The notes beneath the pieces were generated by a model that did no database searches, had not been told where the DNA came from, and saw only the letters and a program-made list of their open reading frames with translations. 64,000 nt of DNA from JALOOB01 sp040766655. GTDB lineage: Bacteria > Chloroflexota > Anaerolineae > CG2-30-64-16. The stretch covers positions 124,001 to 188,000 of the forward strand of contig JAXGQB010000009.1 in the NCBI GenBank assembly GCA_040766655.1, in the 5' to 3' direction. The translations under genes and the position numbers were made by a program. How positions within the stretch are numbered: position 1 is the first letter of the stretch; each line of letters starts with the position of its first letter. Positions 60,620 to 64,000 of this stretch are shown here, piece by piece.

Positions 60620-61342
60620 ATGCAACCGAACCTGGTCAACGGCTGGCGCGAGGTGCTCGCGCGGATCCTGGACGGCTTCGACGCTGAGTTCAACGTCTCG
60701 CCCGAATGGCTGATCAACCCCGACACGAACCGGCGCCTGAAGCTGGATTACCTCTTCCGCGACATCAACCTGGCCGTGCGGTTCGTAGGGCTTGAGGGCA
60801 CGCAGCAGCGGCGGCGCAAGAGCGACGATGAGGTGCAGGCCGAGCAGGAGCGCGAGGACGCGCGTGACCAGGTCTGCCGGGAGCACGGCGTCGTGCTGGT
60901 GAGCATCGACGTGGACGACGATCCGCGCAATGCGCTGCGCCACCTGGAGACCGCTCTCTCGCGGGCAACGGCGCAGCTGGCCCAGAACGCGGACGTGCCC
61001 CACGCGCGGAAGCGCGAACTTATGCCCGTCCTCAGCCTGGCGCGGCGCCGCGCGGGCGAATTCACGCCCAAGCTGACCGTGCCGGAGAAGCTCAACGTCT
61101 ACGCGGAGATGTGGTACGAGCGACAGACGAACCTGGCGCAGCAGGCGCCCGACAGGAAGGCGAGTGGGCCGCCGCCTGCATTCCGCGCCGGCATGGATGT
61201 CTATCATCAGCGCTTCGGCCCCGGCCAGATCACCGAAATCAGGCCAGAGGCCAAGGACATGACCATCACCGTCAACTTCATGGACGGCTCGGTGCGCGAT
61301 TTCATCGCCAGCCTCGTCTCGGGCAAGCTGACGCCGCAGTAG
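60620..61342 (+). CDS. Unknown protein: nuclease-like N-domain plus UvrD/PcrA-type Tudor-like C-domain
   Basis: 240 residues from ATG 60620; no clear Shine-Dalgarno precedes it, and the nearest upstream in-frame start lies at the promoter. Residues about 10-100 (RRLKLDYLFRDINLAVRF, later GVVLVSIDVDDD) resemble the beta-alpha-beta core of PD-(D/E)XK or DUF559-like nucleases, with Asp43 in place but Arg where the E-x-K Glu would be. A charged helix separates strands (about 62-88). Residues about 190-238 (GMDVYHQRFGPGQITEI ... MTITVNFMDG) match the small Tudor-like domain at the C-terminus of UvrD/PcrA that touches RNA polymerase. I do not recognise a named family. It could act in transcription-coupled DNA handling. 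Confidence 0.7.
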   Translation: MQPNLVNGWREVLARILDGFDAEFNVSPEWLINPDTNRRLKLDYLFRDINLAVRFVGLEGTQQRRRKSDDEVQAEQEREDARDQVCREHGVVLVSIDVDDDPRNALRHLETALSRATAQLAQNADVPHARKRELMPVLSLARRRAGEFTPKLTVPEKLNVYAEMWYERQTNLAQQAPDRKASGPPPAFRAGMDVYHQRFGPGQITEIRPEAKDMTITVNFMDGSVRDFIASLVSGKLTPQ

Positions 61343-61355
61343 AGACCGCATTGGC

Positions 61356-61393
61356 GCGGTCTTCGCTGCCTCGCTGCATGACACGAAGACCGC
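61356..61393 (+). other. Hairpin after the unknown gene
   Basis: A 10-bp perfect stem (61356-61365 with 61384-61393) with an 18-base loop and no T-run. It may weakly terminate or be a dispersed palindrome; the next gene begins 63 bases later. Confidence 0.4.
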
Positions 61394-61455
61394 TGACCAC
61401 GGGGCGAGCACCCCCAACCGCACCTCACATCGCGCCGCCTCAGGGAGGAGAGCGG

Positions 61456-62298
61456 ATGACCGCAGAGCCTGTCCGGAGCGCCACGGTCAACGGTGCAACC
61501 CTCTCGTACGTCGAGGCGGGCCGCGGGCCCGACACCGTCGTCTGCGTGCACGGCAGCCTGGATGATTACCGCTCGTGGCGCGCCCAACTGGGCCCTCTCT
61601 CCGCACATCACCGCGTCATTGCCTACAGCCGGCGCTACCATTACCCGAACCGTTGGGACGGAGACGGCAGCGACTACTCCGCGGAGCTGCACGCGGAAGA
61701 TCTGGCCGGCCTGATCCGCACGGTGACTGACCCGCCCGTCCACCTCCTTACCTCGTCCTACGGCGGCAACGTCGCGCTCTACATGACGAGCCAGCATGGA
61801 GAGTTGGTCCGGTCGCTCGTGCTGGGTGAGCCCCCGCTCCTGCCGTGGCTGCACCACATCGCGGGCGGCGAGACGCACCTGCAGCGCTTCCTGGACAGCA
61901 CATGGCTGCCCGCGCGCGACGCGTTTGGGCGCGGGCAGTTGGAGGAAGGCGCGCGGCTGTTCCTGGATGGCGTGATGGGCCGGCCGACGTTCGAGCACCT
62001 GGCGCCCGCGGCCCGGCAGTTGATCCTGGACAATGCCCCGGAGATGGCCGCCGAGACGCTGGCGAACCGGTACTTCCCGCCCTTCACATGCGAGGACGCC
62101 CGCAGCCTGCGCCAGCCGGTCCTCCTCTGCAAGGGCGAGCTCAGCCCGGAGGCGTTTCACCTGATCACCGATGAGCTGGCCGCGTGCCTGCCCGTTGCGC
62201 GGGCGCCGGTGGTGATCGCCCGAGCGTCGCACGTCATGCATATCGGCAACCCGCAGGCGTACAACCGCGCGGTGCTGGCATTCCTTTCCCAATGCTGA
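61456..62298 (+). CDS. Alpha/beta hydrolase
   Basis: 280 residues from ATG 61456, with GGAGGAG about five bases upstream. The fold starts with LSYVEAGRGPDTVVCVHGSLDDYRSW (oxyanion-loop HGS), the nucleophile elbow is LTSSYGGNVAL with Thr in place of the usual first Gly, and the catalytic His is probably in RASHVMHIGNP. No signal peptide is present, so it acts in the cytoplasm. The substrate is unknown; the group includes esterases and epoxide/lactone hydrolases. The stop codon overlaps the first of two TGATGCGCAT repeats upstream of iorA. Confidence 0.88.
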   Translation: MTAEPVRSATVNGATLSYVEAGRGPDTVVCVHGSLDDYRSWRAQLGPLSAHHRVIAYSRRYHYPNRWDGDGSDYSAELHAEDLAGLIRTVTDPPVHLLTSSYGGNVALYMTSQHGELVRSLVLGEPPLLPWLHHIAGGETHLQRFLDSTWLPARDAFGRGQLEEGARLFLDGVMGRPTFEHLAPAARQLILDNAPEMAAETLANRYFPPFTCEDARSLRQPVLLCKGELSPEAFHLITDELAACLPVARAPVVIARASHVMHIGNPQAYNRAVLAFLSQC

Positions 62299-62309
62299 TG
62301 CGCATTGCA

Positions 62310-62327
62310 CCATGATGCGCATCATGG
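62310..62327. promoter_or_regulatory. 18-bp perfect palindrome upstream of iorA
   Basis: CCATGATGCGCATCATGG is its own inverse. A direct copy of its core TGATGCGCAT lies 17 bases earlier (62296-62305). A TATAGT at 62349-62354 could be the iorA -10, but no good -35 is seen. The site is an operator candidate. Confidence 0.5.
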
Positions 62328-62404
62328 CCTGACGTGCCCGAAACGCGGTATAGTACATAGACACTGCCAGGCAACGATATGAATAACCAACGGAGGTTGT
62401 TGAC

Positions 62405-64000
62405 GTGATCCGACTGCTCTCCGGCGACGAGGCCGTGGCGCGCGGCGCGTGGGAGGCCGGCGTGGCTGTTGCCTCCGCCTACCCTGGAACCCCCAGCACC
62501 GAGATCCTCGAGGAATTTGCCCGTTTCCCCACCGTCTATGCCGAGTGGGCCACCAACGAAAAGGTCGCGCTCGACGTTGCGATCGGGGCCGCGTACGCGG
62601 GACGTCGCGCGTTCGCGTCCATGAAGCACGTCGGCCTGAACGTAGCCGCGGACGCGTTCATGTATGCCTCCATGACGGGGACAGAGGCGGGACTGGTCAT
62701 CGTCTCCGCGGATGACCCCGCGATGCATTCCAGCCAGAACGAACAAGACAACCGCCAGTTTGCGAAATTCGCGCGCATCCCCTGCCTGGAGCCGAGCGAC
62801 AGCCAGGAGGCCAAGGACATGATGGTCGCGGCGTTCGATCTCAGCGAGAAGTTCGATACGCCGGTGATGCTGCGCCTGACCACGCGCATCTGCCACTCGA
62901 CCAGCGCGGTGGAGCTCGGGCAGCGGGGCGAACCCGCGGCCAGGATCGAGAAGTTTCCGCGCAATCCCGCGAAGTACGTCATGGTGCCGGGCAACGCCCG
63001 CGGGCGCCATCCGGTGATCGAGCAGCGCATGGTGGACATCGCGGCGTTCGCCGAGACCTATCCCTTCAACAAGATCGAGCCGGGCGACCGCACCCTCGGC
63101 ATCATCACCGCAGGCGTCTCGTACCAGTACGCGAAGGAGGTCTTCCCGACCGCCTCCGTGCTGAAGCTCGGCATGACGTGGCCGCTGCCGAAGAAGATGA
63201 TCCGCGCGTTCGCCGCGTCGGTCGACCGGCTGATCGTGATCGAAGAGCTGGACCCCTTCATCGAAGAAGCGGTGCGGCTGATGGGCGTCACCTGCGAGGG
63301 GAAGGGCATCTTCCCGATCGTCGGTGAGTTTGACCCGCGCCTGGTGCGGGAGCGTGGCATCGAAGCGGGCCTGCTGCCGCAGTCGGCGCGCGTGCCGCTG
63401 CTCGACTTGCAGGTGGGCTCGCTGCCGGGCCGTCCGCCGGTCCTGTGTCCCGGCTGTCCGCACCGCGGCGCGTTCTACGTGCTGAACAAGCTCAAGGTGC
63501 CCGTGAACGGGGACATCGGCTGCTACACCCTCGGCATGGTCCCGCCGCTGAGCGCAATCCACACGTGCGGCGCAATGGGCGCCAGCATCGGCACCGCGCA
63601 CGGCGCGGCGAAGGCCGGCAGTCCGGAGCGGCACGTGGCCGTGCTGGGCGACTCGACCTTCTTCCACACCGGCATCCCGGCGCTCATCAACGCGGCGTAC
63701 AACCGTGCCCCCATCGTCACGATCATCATGGACAACCGCGTGACGGGCATGACGGGCCACCAGGAGAACCCGGGGACCGGACACACGCTGCAGGGCCAGG
63801 AGGCGCCGGTCATCGAGATCGAGCCGCTGGTGCGCGCGTGCGGCATCAGCCAGGTCAGGACCGTGCCGGCCTACGCGGTCGAGGAGATCGAGAAGACGCT
63901 CAGGGAGTACCTCAAGCTGGATGAGCCGTCGGTGCTGATCACGCGCGAGGAGTGCGCACTGCTGCCGGTCGCGCGCAAGCGCTGGGTCCCGCTGGAAGTG
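62405..64000 (+). CDS. iorA: Indolepyruvate ferredoxin oxidoreductase alpha subunit, 3' end cut by window
   Basis: 532 codons from GTG 62405, with GGAGG upstream, to the right edge. The pyruvate-ferredoxin-oxidoreductase-type start IRLLSGDEAVARGAWEAGVAVASAYPGTPSTE, the MKHVGLNVAAD block, CPGCPHRGAFYVL and the thiamine-diphosphate site (GDSTFFHTGIPALINAAYN with IIMDN, where GDG-type motifs normally lie) identify IorA. It decarboxylates aryl pyruvates to aryl-acetyl-CoA with ferredoxin reduction. The C-terminal 2[4Fe-4S] ferredoxin domain and the beta subunit should follow beyond the window. A product acyl-CoA might connect with the acyl-CoA ligase at 55464. Confidence 0.96.
   Translation, partial: MIRLLSGDEAVARGAWEAGVAVASAYPGTPSTEILEEFARFPTVYAEWATNEKVALDVAIGAAYAGRRAFASMKHVGLNVAADAFMYASMTGTEAGLVIVSADDPAMHSSQNEQDNRQFAKFARIPCLEPSDSQEAKDMMVAAFDLSEKFDTPVMLRLTTRICHSTSAVELGQRGEPAARIEKFPRNPAKYVMVPGNARGRHPVIEQRMVDIAAFAETYPFNKIEPGDRTLGIITAGVSYQYAKEVFPTASVLKLGMTWPLPKKMIRAFAASVDRLIVIEELDPFIEEAVRLMGVTCEGKGIFPIVGEFDPRLVRERGIEAGLLPQSARVPLLDLQVGSLPGRPPVLCPGCPHRGAFYVLNKLKVPVNGDIGCYTLGMVPPLSAIHTCGAMGASIGTAHGAAKAGSPERHVAVLGDSTFFHTGIPALINAAYNRAPIVTIIMDNRVTGMTGHQENPGTGHTLQGQEAPVIEIEPLVRACGISQVRTVPAYAVEEIEKTLREYLKLDEPSVLITREECALLPVARKRWVPLEV

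Overview
The window is GC-rich DNA (about two thirds G+C by eye) from a free-living bacterium, most likely a Chloroflexota member of the Anaerolineae/Caldilineae type. The basis is secreted proteins with long Thr/Pro linkers, short C-terminal (F/Y)(L/I)P-x-(L/I)LR tails, many dispersed palindromic repeats, a large sugar-uptake locus and a glycan-synthesis region. No rRNA or 16S marker is present, so the lineage is inference. Both ends cut a gene: a secreted alpha/beta hydrolase at the left and iorA at the right.

Region 1 (1-4179, minus strand): two secreted proteins, a hydrolase with a DNRLRE-like C-terminus and a BNR-propeller protein. Region 2 (4236-19315, mostly minus): a surface-glycan locus with an acetyltransferase, a radical SAM-SDR fusion, two GT39-like mannosyltransferase-type membrane proteins, a flippase-like protein, an asparagine-synthase-like protein, GT2, DUF2142, a GINT1-like protein, GT4 and a Wzt-type ABC ATPase. 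Region 3 (19367-29818, minus): a probable five-gene operon. A response regulator comes first, a sensor kinase last, and three large extracytoplasmic proteins lie between them (Ig-like repeats, TPR/SH3b, BNR).

Region 4 (30003-34442): a trans-sulfuration PLP enzyme, a secreted membrane-anchored protein paired with a 48-residue peptide, and htpG behind phased direct repeats. Region 5 (34465-48518): a sugar/glycoside locus resembling the E. coli ycj cluster. It has a Gfo/Idh/MocA oxidoreductase and an MDR dehydrogenase divergent from a LacI regulator, followed by an ABC sugar importer, a GT4, a GH63 mannosyl/glucosylglycerate hydrolase, a GH13_18 glucosylglycerate-phosphorylase-like enzyme and an aldose epimerase. 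One importer permease carries two SH3-like domains in its outer loop.

Region 6 (48589-64000): nitrogen and amide metabolism. It contains two M20 amidohydrolases, two paralogous Phd/PIN toxin-antitoxin modules with the same operator, two FemAB-type ligases, an acyl-CoA ligase coupled to 5-oxoprolinase genes (pxpA, pxpBC fusion), a methyltransferase, an unknown nuclease-like/Tudor-like protein, an alpha/beta hydrolase and iorA. Several genes carry in-frame palindromic or tandem repeats, which looks like a genome-wide habit of small palindromic elements entering coding sequence. I saw no tRNA, rRNA, CRISPR array, transposase or integrase. No gene-free stretch exceeds about 300 bases.
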